Below the pieces are notes generated by a model. The model saw only the letters and a list, made by a program, of their open reading frames with translations, ran no database searches and was not told the DNA's origin. DNA of 64,000 nt from Stygiobacter sp043807765 (GTDB lineage: Bacteria; Bacteroidota; Ignavibacteria; Ignavibacteriales; Melioribacteraceae). Numbering within the stretch: position 1 is the first letter of the stretch; each line of letters opens with the position of its first letter. Made by a program: the position numbers and the translations under genes. Of the stretch, positions 18,457-26,835 are shown one piece after another. The DNA lies in NCBI GenBank assembly GCA_043807765.1, contig JAZDFQ010000105.1, positions 1 to 64,000 on the forward strand, given 5' to 3'.

Positions 18457-20331
18457 CTAAATTATATATCCAAACATTTCTTTTGCTGTCTGCTTAATCT
18501 GTTCAAAATTTTTAAATGCGGTACATCCTCCGGCTGCTGTAGTATTTAAGGCTCCAATAAGATTGCCGAACTCTTGGCATTTATGTAATTCTTCTCCTTT
18601 AATAAAACGATAAATGAAACCGGCATTAAAGCTATCACCGGCACCAATCGCATCAACAAAATCATCGTTTAGAAAAGCATCTATCTTTCTAATTTTTCCA
18701 TTGAATAATGAAATGGAACCTTTGTTACCCATCTTAACAATGATATTATTTGTGTACCGTGATAGCTTCTCAAGTCCTTTTATAACATCATTTTCTTTAC
18801 TGAGATATAAGAGTTCGTTTTCATTAGGTAAAAATACATCTACAAAAGGAAGAATTTTCTTGTAATCTATTTCCCATTTTTCTGCCGGATCCCATTGCAT
18901 ATCAAACGAGGTTGTTAGTCCATTAGCCTTTGCCATTTCGAACATATTGTGAACATCATTTTTTAATCCATTCTGAAGGAAGTAAGAAGAGAAATGCAAA
19001 TGATTAGCTTGGATAATTTTCTCTCTGGAAATATCATAAATTGTTAATGCGTTCATTGCACCCGGGTGTGTAATCATTGCTCTGTCTTGGTCGAAGTTGA
19101 GAACAACAGTTGCTCCTGTAGAATGACTATCATCATAAATTAACATACTTGTATCAACACCTTTTGCGTTTAGTTCGTCAAACACCATTTCTCCCAAAAT
19201 ATCTTCGCCGATTTTGCCTATAAAGGCTACCTTAGCACCGAGCGCACTTAAGTTACTTGCAAAAATTGCTGAAGAACTACCTAATGTTAGCAACATATCA
19301 TTAGAAATTTTTTCTTTGCCAACTTCAGGAAAGGATTCTATCTTATTCAAAATCAAATCAACATTAAGTTCACCCACTACAATTACATCAAACCTTTTAG
19401 TATTCGTTTTATCACAACTATCCTTCCCATCTTTTTCCCCCGCTTCTACTCTAACATCAGTGTCTTCACCGGTAGTCATCAGATAAATTGAAATTATAGC
19501 TAGCAAAACTCCCAGAATAACCACTACATGAGGAATTACTTGGTAAATAAATAAAGAAATAATGATGGTTATTACAGGAGCCACAGCATTTGTAAGCGGA
19601 CTAACAATCATTGCTTTTCCATAACGGAAGGCATATACTATTGTAAGAGCGCCAACAGCGTTTAATGTTTGAATAAGTGCTGCAAGATAAGGTCCCTTAA
19701 GACCCCAATTAATTTGCTGAGAAAAATCTGTCATCCACAATGCAATTGGAATTAATATAATACCAGTAAGCATCATATAGAAGTAGATGCTTTCTGCTTT
19801 CATGGTTTCGTTTGCAAATTTCATGATAAATGCTTGCAATCCCCAAGCGAAAAAAACAAGTAGGGAAAGGACAACCCAAAGAACACCGGAGCCATAAAAA
19901 TTTCCGGAGCTTTGATAAGAAAGTAATGGAATAGCTAACAAAGCAAGAACAATCCCCATCCAGACTTTTTTGTATGCTCTCTCTTTCAAGAAAATGTATG
20001 ATAAAAGAATTGTAATAACCGGAGAGAGCGAAATAAAAGGAAAAACAAGATAAGCTGGACCGATACGTAATGTTTGGAAGAGAATTAACTGACCACCTGC
20101 ACCAGTAAAGCCAATTAATAATCCCAGTATAATTGAACGTTTATCATATTCCAATTTCCAGTTGATAATCTTTAATGCAACCAAGGATGGAGGAATTGTG
20201 GTGAGCGCCCATACAATATAACCTAGGGTTGCCGGGAAACCGGCTTTTTCCGGAATCTCAATTAGAGCGCCCCAGATTCCCCAAAAAACTGTTGTGATAA
20301 TTGCATAAGCTAGCCAAGGGCGAGTCTTCAT
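18457..20331 (-). CDS. Fusion: DMT/EamA transporter + PfkB sugar kinase
   Basis: A 624-residue single frame that joins two proteins normally separate. Residues 1-286 form a complete ten-helix drug/metabolite (EamA-type) transporter with its two internal halves. Residues 287-313 are a charged linker. Residues 314-624 form a complete PfkB (ribokinase-type) kinase: the start FDVIVVGELNVDLIL, a substrate-binding GSSSAIFASNL region, and the C-terminal catalytic DAIGAGDSFNAGF. The start is firm: GGAGG lies 5 bases before an ATG that overlaps the stop of the gatZ-like gene by 4 bp. In an operon with AgaS- and GatZ-like genes, the natural role is import of a sugar or sugar phosphate coupled to phosphorylation, perhaps tagatose-6-phosphate. 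No frameshift error is needed to explain the fusion. Confidence 0.85.
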   Translation of the reverse strand: MKTRPWLAYAIITTVFWGIWGALIEIPEKAGFPATLGYIVWALTTIPPSLVALKIINWKLEYDKRSIILGLLIGFTGAGGQLILFQTLRIGPAYLVFPFISLSPVITILLSYIFLKERAYKKVWMGIVLALLAIPLLSYQSSGNFYGSGVLWVVLSLLVFFAWGLQAFIMKFANETMKAESIYFYMMLTGIILIPIALWMTDFSQQINWGLKGPYLAALIQTLNAVGALTIVYAFRYGKAMIVSPLTNAVAPVITIIISLFIYQVIPHVVVILGVLLAIISIYLMTTGEDTDVRVEAGEKDGKDSCDKTNTKRFDVIVVGELNVDLILNKIESFPEVGKEKISNDMLLTLGSSSAIFASNLSALGAKVAFIGKIGEDILGEMVFDELNAKGVDTSMLIYDDSHSTGATVVLNFDQDRAMITHPGAMNALTIYDISREKIIQANHLHFSSYFLQNGLKNDVHNMFEMAKANGLTTSFDMQWDPAEKWEIDYKKILPFVDVFLPNENELLYLSKENDVIKGLEKLSRYTNNIIVKMGNKGSISLFNGKIRKIDAFLNDDFVDAIGAGDSFNAGFIYRFIKGEELHKCQEFGNLIGALNTTAAGGCTAFKNFEQIKQTAKEMFGYII

Positions 20332-21638
20332 TTTTTCCCTCCGTTTGCGGCATAATTATATTTATCCAGAACAAGTTTTATTTTATGCCAAATTAATTCT
20401 TGAGGCAAAATATTTATTTTGCCTTCACAAACAGCATCATATTCATATGGTAAGTATTGGCTTAAAAGATTCATCGGGATTCTGTTTCTCGTTAGATTAA
20501 GAAGTAATAATTGCAAAGCTAAATCAGCACCATTGCTAGTCCAGTAGTATCTGATTCTATCGCTGTAACTATAATTTCTTGCAAATTCAATTTCTTGTTT
20601 AGTTCCGGTATAGTGCTTTTTCCAGTATCGGGGGTTTTCGAGCATTACTTTATCAAGTGTGTATCGAATATCTGAGCATTTATAACTTTTATTTAGCTTG
20701 CATAATTCACTTTCTATTTCAGCAAGTGCATAAACTGCTTCACGAAAAGCAAATGTTAACCACGGTCCAACTTTTAATACACAAAAGTGATCTTCAACCA
20801 TTTGTCTCAAAGATGCTTTTGTTTGAAAATCTGTTGAATGAGCTTCATATACAAAATTATCATGTTCATTTATTTTTGAAATTAATTCTACTGCTTTGGA
20901 ACGATCGTAATTTGCAACAGAGGAATCTGAAAACTCCACACCGGGCTGAACAACTATTGCAATTGTGCGCTCCCAAGCATCTTCCAAGCCGTATCCCAAA
21001 AAAGACTTTTTAGTTAAACTAATTGTTTCTTCAACTTCGTTCGGAGGTGTAATTCTGATATGCTGTAAATCCTCAATTGAACCACCCGGAATTGGAACAT
21101 CGGTACCAATTACATATATAGGTTTGGAAGCAATATTATTTTCGCACACAGTTTCTTCGGCAATTTTACATAAGCGTGCAGCTCTTTCAGTAATAATTTC
21201 AGCATCTAACATTTTGTTCAGTCCAATCTTATCATCTGCACACGGCATACTTGTATCCAGATGTAGCTTAGTGAATCCAGCCTTCACGTATTCTCGTATT
21301 TGCACTTCTGCATTTTTCATTGCCACAACATGATTCTCATTCTGCCATACATTTGGACCGAGATGATCGCCTCCCAAGACAATAAATTCAAACGGATAGT
21401 CAACAGATTCAGCTAAACTTTTTATCATCTCTATGAATTTGGAGGGAGTCATTCCGGTATACCCACCGTACTGGTCAACTTGATTGGAAGTAGCTTCTAT
21501 AAGAAGATAATTCTGATTCTCTTTGGCATGAATCATACTTGCTTCTAGAACAAACATGTTAGCCGAACAAACAGAATAAACACCAACCGGTTTACCGGTT
21601 TTATGTTTTTCAATTGTATTTAATATAAAATTTGACAT
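20328..21638 (-). CDS. gatZ: Tagatose-bisphosphate aldolase class II, GatZ/KbaZ-like subunit
   Basis: About 436 residues of the GatZ/KbaZ/AgaZ family, classically the non-catalytic subunit that stabilises class II D-tagatose-1,6-bisphosphate aldolase. Family landmarks include GKPVGVYSVCSANMFVLEAS near the N-terminus, FIVLGGDHLGPN, KLHLDTSMPCADD and YEAHSTDFQT. I choose the ATG at 21638 rather than the longer GTG start at 21674: the family begins MSN...IxxHKxGxPxG at that methionine, and it lies just after the AgaS stop at 21643. It overlaps the downstream DMT-PfkB gene by 4 bp, so translation is probably coupled. The catalytic partner (GatY/KbaY) is absent from this window. Confidence 0.88.
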   Translation of the reverse strand: MSNFILNTIEKHKTGKPVGVYSVCSANMFVLEASMIHAKENQNYLLIEATSNQVDQYGGYTGMTPSKFIEMIKSLAESVDYPFEFIVLGGDHLGPNVWQNENHVVAMKNAEVQIREYVKAGFTKLHLDTSMPCADDKIGLNKMLDAEIITERAARLCKIAEETVCENNIASKPIYVIGTDVPIPGGSIEDLQHIRITPPNEVEETISLTKKSFLGYGLEDAWERTIAIVVQPGVEFSDSSVANYDRSKAVELISKINEHDNFVYEAHSTDFQTKASLRQMVEDHFCVLKVGPWLTFAFREAVYALAEIESELCKLNKSYKCSDIRYTLDKVMLENPRYWKKHYTGTKQEIEFARNYSYSDRIRYYWTSNGADLALQLLLLNLTRNRIPMNLLSQYLPYEYDAVCEGKINILPQELIWHKIKLVLDKYNYAANGGKK

Positions 21639-21642
21639 AGAA

Positions 21643-22821
21643 TTAATGACGTATGTATGAATATGTTTTGACACCCTCTACAACGCGCGAAATGGTTCCG
21701 GACAGCGAAGGGGAATCGGGTGTTAACCCAAGATTTAATGATTTGAAAAAGCCGAGTAACTGGGCGGGTAATACTTCAACAACTGTTAAAAATGTTTCAT
21801 CAATTTTTAATATATCGCTTCCAAAGCATACTTCGTTATCAAGCTTAATATTTGCAATTTTTTGTTCCATCACCCCAATTGAACTAAGTACAATTCCGCT
21901 CTCGCTCACGGAATTAACAAGGTCACTTTCATACTTATTTACATACTCGTTGTTAGAAAACAAATAAACAATTAACGTTTCTTTATTAAGAACTGCTTTT
22001 GGTCCGTGCCTAAATCCCATAAAGGAATCGTATTTGCAAATCACATTTCCATCGGTAAGTTCTTGAAGCTTTAGATGCGACTCGTGCGCAATACCTTCAA
22101 AAATGCCTGATCCAAGAAAAACTGCTCTTTTAAAATCCAGCCTACTCAAGATTCTAAAATCGCTTACAAATCCATCAAGCAGTTTCCTTGCATAATTACT
22201 AAGTAGTTCAACTTCAGATTCGAGCGATTCAATCTCGCTTAATCTGGCAATTAACAATCCGCTTAACAACATTGAAGTAAAGCTGCCGGTCATCGCAAGA
22301 CTTTTGTCATTTGCTTCTGCCGGCATAAGCAGCATATAAGTGTTACTGCTAGCTGATGATTTTGCCAACTCACCTTCCGGGTTGCAAGTGATGATTAGAT
22401 GAAAAATCTTAGAGCATAATTGATTTGCTAATTCAACGGTCTTAATACTCTCTGGACTATTACCCGATCTAGCAAAGGAGACTAATAGTGTCGTTTTATT
22501 TTTACGAAAATAATAATGGGGGTGAGTTACAATGCTTGTAGTTGCTATTGCTCTCGTATTAAAATTAGAATACTTATTAAATATATCTTGTAGAACTTCA
22601 CCAATAAAAGCAGAAGTACCAGCTCCTGTTAGAATTACTTCTGCGTACTCATCACTCTTTAATACTTTATCAACGAACATTTCAATTTCTTTACTTTTCG
22701 CTTTTACGGTGTTAAAAACCTTTAACCAGATTGCGGGTTGAGCAGCAATCTCTTGAGCGGTATAAATTGCACCGTTTTTTGTCAATTCCGGAACACTAAC
22801 GCCAAGATATTTTTCATCCAT
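21643..22821 (-). CDS. agaS: AgaS-like sugar isomerase/deaminase, two SIS domains
   Basis: A 392-residue double-SIS protein of the AgaS type, which in amino-sugar use converts galactosamine-6-phosphate to tagatose-6-phosphate with release of ammonia. The N-terminal SIS shows TGAGTSAFIG and SFARSGNSPESIKT. The C-terminal half has CKYDSFMGFRHGPKAVL, the hallmark of AgaS. The length is usual. It is first in a tight operon with the GatZ-like subunit and the DMT-PfkB fusion, which supplies the following steps (kinase, aldolase subunit). The upstream gene on the same strand is the sulfatase maturase, 242 bp away. GalNAc breakdown is the best-supported pathway, though a related ketose-amine could be the real substrate. 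Confidence 0.87.
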   Translation of the reverse strand: MDEKYLGVSVPELTKNGAIYTAQEIAAQPAIWLKVFNTVKAKSKEIEMFVDKVLKSDEYAEVILTGAGTSAFIGEVLQDIFNKYSNFNTRAIATTSIVTHPHYYFRKNKTTLLVSFARSGNSPESIKTVELANQLCSKIFHLIITCNPEGELAKSSASSNTYMLLMPAEANDKSLAMTGSFTSMLLSGLLIARLSEIESLESEVELLSNYARKLLDGFVSDFRILSRLDFKRAVFLGSGIFEGIAHESHLKLQELTDGNVICKYDSFMGFRHGPKAVLNKETLIVYLFSNNEYVNKYESDLVNSVSESGIVLSSIGVMEQKIANIKLDNEVCFGSDILKIDETFLTVVEVLPAQLLGFFKSLNLGLTPDSPSLSGTISRVVEGVKTYSYIRH

Positions 22822-23063
22822 AACTTATTTTGCACACACCTTTATTATTACCAGAATTAACATATGCGTAATACTAAAGAGGCGAAATTCAAAAGGACTT
22901 AATGGATAAATAGTGTACTGAGCGGTATACATGAAAAGGAGGCTGAGAAAGCATTAAATTGGAATTTACCTCCGAAGAGTTTTCGAAATTCAAATTCTCA
23001 TATTTTTTTGTAGCAGCACAAAATAGGTCAACCGGATAATACAAGATTCTGAGGCTGAAGAAA

Positions 23064-24281
23064 CTATTTAGCCGGATCTTGTGAATTGTATTTCATTACA
23101 TTCGCGGGTGGTCTTTGATTATTCAGTTCATTTGTCATAAAATCCATGTATTTAGAAACATGTGCAAAATAATATTTAAAACTCGGGCATAGATAACTTA
23201 ATCCATATTCTTCAGTTGGTGTATATGCAAACCTATGTTTGGGGCAATCTCCCCAACAAGCAAATTTAAATTCACATTCTTCACAATATTTAGTTAACGA
23301 GCTCTTTTTGTTTTGACCGAATTCTATTTGCTTATCAGAATGCATCAATGTTTCGAATTTATCTTGCAAAATATTACCCAACTTATACTCAGGGAATACA
23401 TAATGATCACACGAATAAATATCCCCATTATGTTCAATTACTCCTGCATTTCCGCAAGTTTCATTAAAAACACAAAGTGAAGTTCTACCGGTTACCCATG
23501 TTTCTAATGTAATATCAAACATTTGTACAAAAGTACTACCAACATCTTCTTTCATCCACTCATCAAATACGTCAGACAGGAATCTCCCATAACGTAAAGG
23601 TTCTACTGACCATTCCGAAACTTGTGCATTATCGTTTTTTAGAGGTAAGGATAGCTTTAGTTCATCGCGTTTTTTTGTTTTGTCAATTCTTTCCACAATT
23701 GGAATAAATTGAATATAACTACTGCCCAAGTCTTTTAGATACTTATAGATTGATTTTCCATGATAAGCGTTTTCTCTATGAACACAAGTTAACGTGTTGA
23801 ATTCCACGTTGTTTTTCTGAAGAGACTTCAAACCAGCTTCTACCATTTGATGAGTTGACCTACCTCCCTTAAACATCCTATATTTATTATGAAATTCATC
23901 GGGACCATCAATAGATATTCCTATTAAGAAATTATTTTCTGCAAAAAACTCACACCATTCATCATTAAGTAAAACACCATTTGTTTGAAATGTATTTTCA
24001 ATTCTCTTACCGTTTGCATGTTTTTTTTGAAATTTTATTGCTTGTTTGTAGAAATCAATTCCAAGTAATGTTGGCTCACCCCCTTGCCAAGCAAATGTTA
24101 CGGTTGAAGTGTTTTGAGAATCAATGTACTTAAGTATGTAATTCTCGAGCACTAATTTTGACATTACCCATTTCTTTGTATCCGAATAGAGTTTATCTTT
24201 TTCAAGATAAAAACAATAGCTACAATCAAGGTTGCACAAAGAACCACTAGGCTTTGCCATTATATGAAAGGGTGTGTTCAT
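23064..24281 (-). CDS. Anaerobic sulfatase-maturating radical SAM enzyme
   Basis: A 405-residue radical SAM/SPASM protein of the anSME type, which oxidises the active-site Cys or Ser of sulfatases to formylglycine without oxygen. The radical SAM cluster motif is C16-x3-C20-x2-C23 in SLCNLDCSYCFYLEK. The SPASM auxiliary clusters are served by the later cysteines (TCGNAG, YSCDHY and CEECEFKFACWGDC). Two Cys-type sulfatases encoded in this window (30285 and 36469) are the obvious clients. The gene is alone, with a 269-bp upstream region that contains repeat copy R2a only 20 bp before its start codon. The product is cytoplasmic, so the sulfatases would have to be modified before export. Confidence 0.9.
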   Translation of the reverse strand: MNTPFHIMAKPSGSLCNLDCSYCFYLEKDKLYSDTKKWVMSKLVLENYILKYIDSQNTSTVTFAWQGGEPTLLGIDFYKQAIKFQKKHANGKRIENTFQTNGVLLNDEWCEFFAENNFLIGISIDGPDEFHNKYRMFKGGRSTHQMVEAGLKSLQKNNVEFNTLTCVHRENAYHGKSIYKYLKDLGSSYIQFIPIVERIDKTKKRDELKLSLPLKNDNAQVSEWSVEPLRYGRFLSDVFDEWMKEDVGSTFVQMFDITLETWVTGRTSLCVFNETCGNAGVIEHNGDIYSCDHYVFPEYKLGNILQDKFETLMHSDKQIEFGQNKKSSLTKYCEECEFKFACWGDCPKHRFAYTPTEEYGLSYLCPSFKYYFAHVSKYMDFMTNELNNQRPPANVMKYNSQDPAK

Positions 24282-24300
24282 TTATTCTAAACTATTTATT

Positions 24301-24346
24301 GAAGTTACGCATGAGTTGCATTATCCTTAGTGAAACTTGGTGTCTT
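24301..24346. repeat. Dispersed repeat R2, copy a
   Basis: A 46-bp unit starting GAAGTTACGCATGAG and ending ATCCTTAGTGAAACTTGG plus a few bases. It differs from the copy at 43322-43367 at only about four or five positions. It lies between the sulfatase maturase start and the divergent M20 gene. Confidence 0.8.
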
Positions 24347-24550
24347 TATACCCGTATGGCCCAGTTATTTATATTTTCTTTTACTTGAAAAGATATGGCA
24401 AGTACCAACACAATCTCCAATTTTACTTTACCGTTTAGTACCCAGTTAGTCCGCTTAATTCCTTTGGTGTTATAAATCTAAATAATCTATTCGAGTTCCC
24501 ATATATTAGCTTGAATTTAATTTACGGAATAAAGAGTAGGCAAGAGTAAG

Positions 24551-25735
24551 ATGAAAAGGCATAACTATCAGTTTTTTAATTCTGTAGTTCTTGAAATGAC
24601 AAAATGGAGACATCATATACACCGTAATCCAGAAACAGCATTTGAAGAAACTAAAACAGTAAATTTTATTAGTGATCTACTTAAAAGTTTTGGTTTAGAA
24701 TTACACCAAGGATTGGGCAGTACTGGTGTTGTTGCAACCTTAAAGGCTGGCAAAAGTAATAAGAAAATTGCTATTAGAGCTGAGATGGATGCTTTAAATA
24801 TTATGGAGGAAAATGCTATCCCATATAGGTCAAGAATTAAAAGCAAAATGCATGCGTGCGGACATGACGGGCATTCTGCAATGCTTTTGGGCGCTGCAAA
24901 ATACTTATCAAAAACAAAAAAATTTGATGGGACTGTGTTTTTTATTTTTCAACCGGCAGAAGAGATTATGGGTGGAGCTAAAAGAATGATTGAAGATGGC
25001 TTGTTTGATTTATTTCCAGCAGATTCCATTTATTCTATGCACAATATTCCAAATATTCCGGCAGGACACTTTGCTGTTAAAAATGGACCAATAATGGCTT
25101 CTATGGATAACTTTGAAATCGTATTGATAGGAAGAAGCGGACATGCAGCAATGCCAAAATTCGGGAGTGATTTAATTTCAACCGGATCGGAAATAATTGC
25201 AAATGTAAATTCTACTATTAATAAGTTATCGCTACCGTCTGATCCTTTAGTTTTGAGTTTTACATCTATTAATTCTGGGAATAGTTATAATATTTTGCCT
25301 TCTCAACTGAGTTTACTGGGAACTTTAAGGTGTTTTAACGAAACCACCAGAAAGAAAATTCTGAATGAGTGTTTTCCCAAAATACTTAAGCAAATATGCC
25401 GTTTACACAGGGTCCAATATTCAATAATGTTCAACAAAGATAGCCCGGCTTATCCGGTAACGGTTAATTCTGAGAAAGAAACAAAACTTGCCAGTATAGT
25501 TGCCATTAAAACAGTTGGGGAAAAAAAAGTTAATTTTAATCCGGTACCATGGACTGCCTCTGAAGATTTTAGCTTTATGCTAAAAAAAATACCTGGTTGC
25601 TACATTTGGATCGGCAATGGTAGATCGTCAAAAAATTCTGGATTGCATAAACCGCAGTATGATTTTAATGACAAAATACTCTCTACTGGGGCTTCATTTT
25701 GGGTCAATCTTGTAGAAGATATTTTAATGATATAG
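24551..25735 (+). CDS. M20 family amidohydrolase (N-acyl amino acid type)
   Basis: A 394-residue cytoplasmic metallohydrolase of the M20D subfamily (hippurate hydrolase / N-acyl-L-amino-acid amidohydrolase / IAA-amino acid hydrolase type). The dinuclear metal site is visible in HACGHDGH (101-108), with the catalytic acid region QPAEE (134-138), and the lid domain follows with the GRSGHAAMP motif. It releases an acyl group from an N-acylated amino acid; the particular substrate is unknown. It is divergent to the sulfatase maturase and just upstream of the rhodanese-MarR module. No signal peptide. Confidence 0.88.
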   Translation: MKRHNYQFFNSVVLEMTKWRHHIHRNPETAFEETKTVNFISDLLKSFGLELHQGLGSTGVVATLKAGKSNKKIAIRAEMDALNIMEENAIPYRSRIKSKMHACGHDGHSAMLLGAAKYLSKTKKFDGTVFFIFQPAEEIMGGAKRMIEDGLFDLFPADSIYSMHNIPNIPAGHFAVKNGPIMASMDNFEIVLIGRSGHAAMPKFGSDLISTGSEIIANVNSTINKLSLPSDPLVLSFTSINSGNSYNILPSQLSLLGTLRCFNETTRKKILNECFPKILKQICRLHRVQYSIMFNKDSPAYPVTVNSEKETKLASIVAIKTVGEKKVNFNPVPWTASEDFSFMLKKIPGCYIWIGNGRSSKNSGLHKPQYDFNDKILSTGASFWVNLVEDILMI

Positions 25736-25792
25736 TCTGTAAGAGTAACTAGGCAACCCGTTAACTGTGTGCAATATTTCTTCTCTTGCAAC

Positions 25793-25812
25793 ACTGCGTT
25801 ACCGCCAATTGT
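25793..25812. repeat. Left arm of inverted repeat framing rhodanese-MarR
   Basis: The complement of this stretch reads ACAATTGGCGGTAACGCAGT. The right arm at 26803-26824 reads ACAACTGGCGGTAAC followed by AAGCAGT. Apart from one base change and a two-base gap they are the same, in inverted orientation, and they enclose exactly two genes. Confidence 0.75.
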
Positions 25813-25861
25813 GAGAAAGCATAGTTTGCTATAATTCAGTGAAAATAAAGGTAAAAATAAA

Positions 25862-25893
25862 TTTGGATTTAGTTTGCATACATACTATCTTTG
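25862..25893 (+). promoter_or_regulatory. Bacteroidota-type promoter for the rhodanese gene
   Basis: TTTG at 25862-25865 is followed after 20 bases by TATCTTTG at 25886-25893, matching the TTTG / TAnnTTTG pattern of the primary sigma factor in Bacteroidota. The rhodanese ATG lies about 38 bases downstream, leaving room for a leader with the AAAGGTAG ribosome site. Confidence 0.7.
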
Positions 25894-25930
25894 TAAAGAC
25901 AATTATAATACAAACAATAAAGGTAGATTT

Positions 25931-26287
25931 ATGACTTCAAATGATTTTTTTAGTGCAAGGGTTGAAAATACTCTTAGTCCAATGGACTTTATGCAGTTAA
26001 GCAAACAACAACCGGACAACTTTCTTCTGGTAGATGTAAGAAATGCTCCTGCTCATTTAAAGAAGGTAAAAATTTCAAATGCTATTGAAATACCTCAGAA
26101 TGAATTAGAAAATAGAATTTCTGAATTACCAAAAGATAAAACAATAATAGTCTATTGTTGGGATGTCTGGTGTAATTTAGCCGCAAAATCGGCATTAATT
26201 CTTTTAAATAATGGATTTAATGTTAAAGAACTGTCAGGCGGAATTGCTGCGTGGCAAACAATGAAATTGCCTGTTGTTGATTTATAG
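25931..26287 (+). CDS. Single-domain rhodanese-like protein
   Basis: A 118-residue rhodanese-like protein. The start at 25931 is chosen because AAAGGTAG lies 5 bases before this ATG and because the promoter at 25862-25893 would run through the longer frame's start. The domain spans nearly the whole length: LLVDVRNAP near 32-40 and the active-site loop VYCWDVWCNLAA, with the catalytic C76 followed by C81. The loop lacks the usual arginine and contains a second cysteine, a variant also seen in other small rhodanese-like proteins. It is paired with a MarR regulator directly downstream, both inside inverted repeats. Role in sulfur transfer or thiol stress sensing is possible but unproven. Confidence 0.85.
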   Translation: MTSNDFFSARVENTLSPMDFMQLSKQQPDNFLLVDVRNAPAHLKKVKISNAIEIPQNELENRISELPKDKTIIVYCWDVWCNLAAKSALILLNNGFNVKELSGGIAAWQTMKLPVVDL

Positions 26288-26296
26288 AACCAGAAA

Positions 26297-26326
26297 AAGC
26301 GGTAAATTGAATCCAATTTACCGCTT
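26297..26326. terminator. Strong 13-bp hairpin between rhodanese and MarR
   Basis: Perfect arms AAGCGGTAAATTG (26297-26309) and CAATTTACCGCTT (26314-26326) with a 4-base loop, flanked by A-rich and T-rich sequence. It starts ten bases after the rhodanese stop and ends 14 bases before the MarR start, so it could terminate or attenuate the first gene, or act as a binding site for the MarR protein. Confidence 0.75.
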
Positions 26327-26340
26327 AAATTTATCGAGCT

Positions 26341-26802
26341 ATGAGTAAAGAATTTGAAAATATTTTTGGTTTTGAACATCCCGACCAAAGCATTGGACAT
26401 TTGTTAGTTAGACTTTCAAATTTACATCAACGCAAAATAAATATTGAACTTTCAAAAATGAATTTGACTTATGTTCAGTTTATTTTACTTGCAGGTGTAT
26501 ATTGGCTTTCTATGCAATATGATGAAGTGACTCAAATAATGCTAATAAATTTGACTAAATCAGATAAGTCAATGACATCAAATGTTTTAAAAACATTAAT
26601 AGAGAAAAAACTTATTATCAGAAAAGAACATTCTAAAGACACTAGAGCGAAAATTGTATCGATTACAACTGAAGGAAAAAAGATAGTTAAGGATGCAGTA
26701 ATGATTGTTGAAAAACTGGACAAAGAGTTTTTCTCAACCAAAAATTTAGCAATAGATGAATTAGGTGGGATATTGTCGCAACTTATAACCAAAAATGAAT
26801 AG
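26341..26802 (+). CDS. MarR family transcription regulator
   Basis: A 153-residue winged-helix regulator of the MarR type. The helical dimer part leads into the HTH and wing: TKSDKSMTSNVLKTLIEKKL contains the recognition helix and KEHSKDTRAKIVSITTEGKK the wing with its conserved D-x-R. The gene begins 14 bases after a strong hairpin and ends immediately before the right inverted-repeat arm. Being partnered with a rhodanese-like protein suggests it responds to a thiol or sulfur-related signal. The N-terminus contains no cysteine, so the sensing mechanism is not evident. Confidence 0.88.
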   Translation: MSKEFENIFGFEHPDQSIGHLLVRLSNLHQRKINIELSKMNLTYVQFILLAGVYWLSMQYDEVTQIMLINLTKSDKSMTSNVLKTLIEKKLIIRKEHSKDTRAKIVSITTEGKKIVKDAVMIVEKLDKEFFSTKNLAIDELGGILSQLITKNE

Positions 26803-26824
26803 ACAACTGGCGGTAACAAGCAGT
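26803..26824. repeat. Right arm of inverted repeat framing rhodanese-MarR
   Basis: Begins at the base after the MarR stop codon: ACAACTGGCGGTAAC then AAGCAGT. It is the mirror of 25793-25812. The convergent GNAT gene stops only 11 bases beyond it. Confidence 0.75.
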
Positions 26825-26835
26825 ATAAAAGAATT

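Noticed and set aside
21639..21674. GTG start of the GatZ-like gene
   Set aside because: The family N-terminus matches the ATG at 21638, and the GTG version would overlap the agaS coding region by 32 bases.
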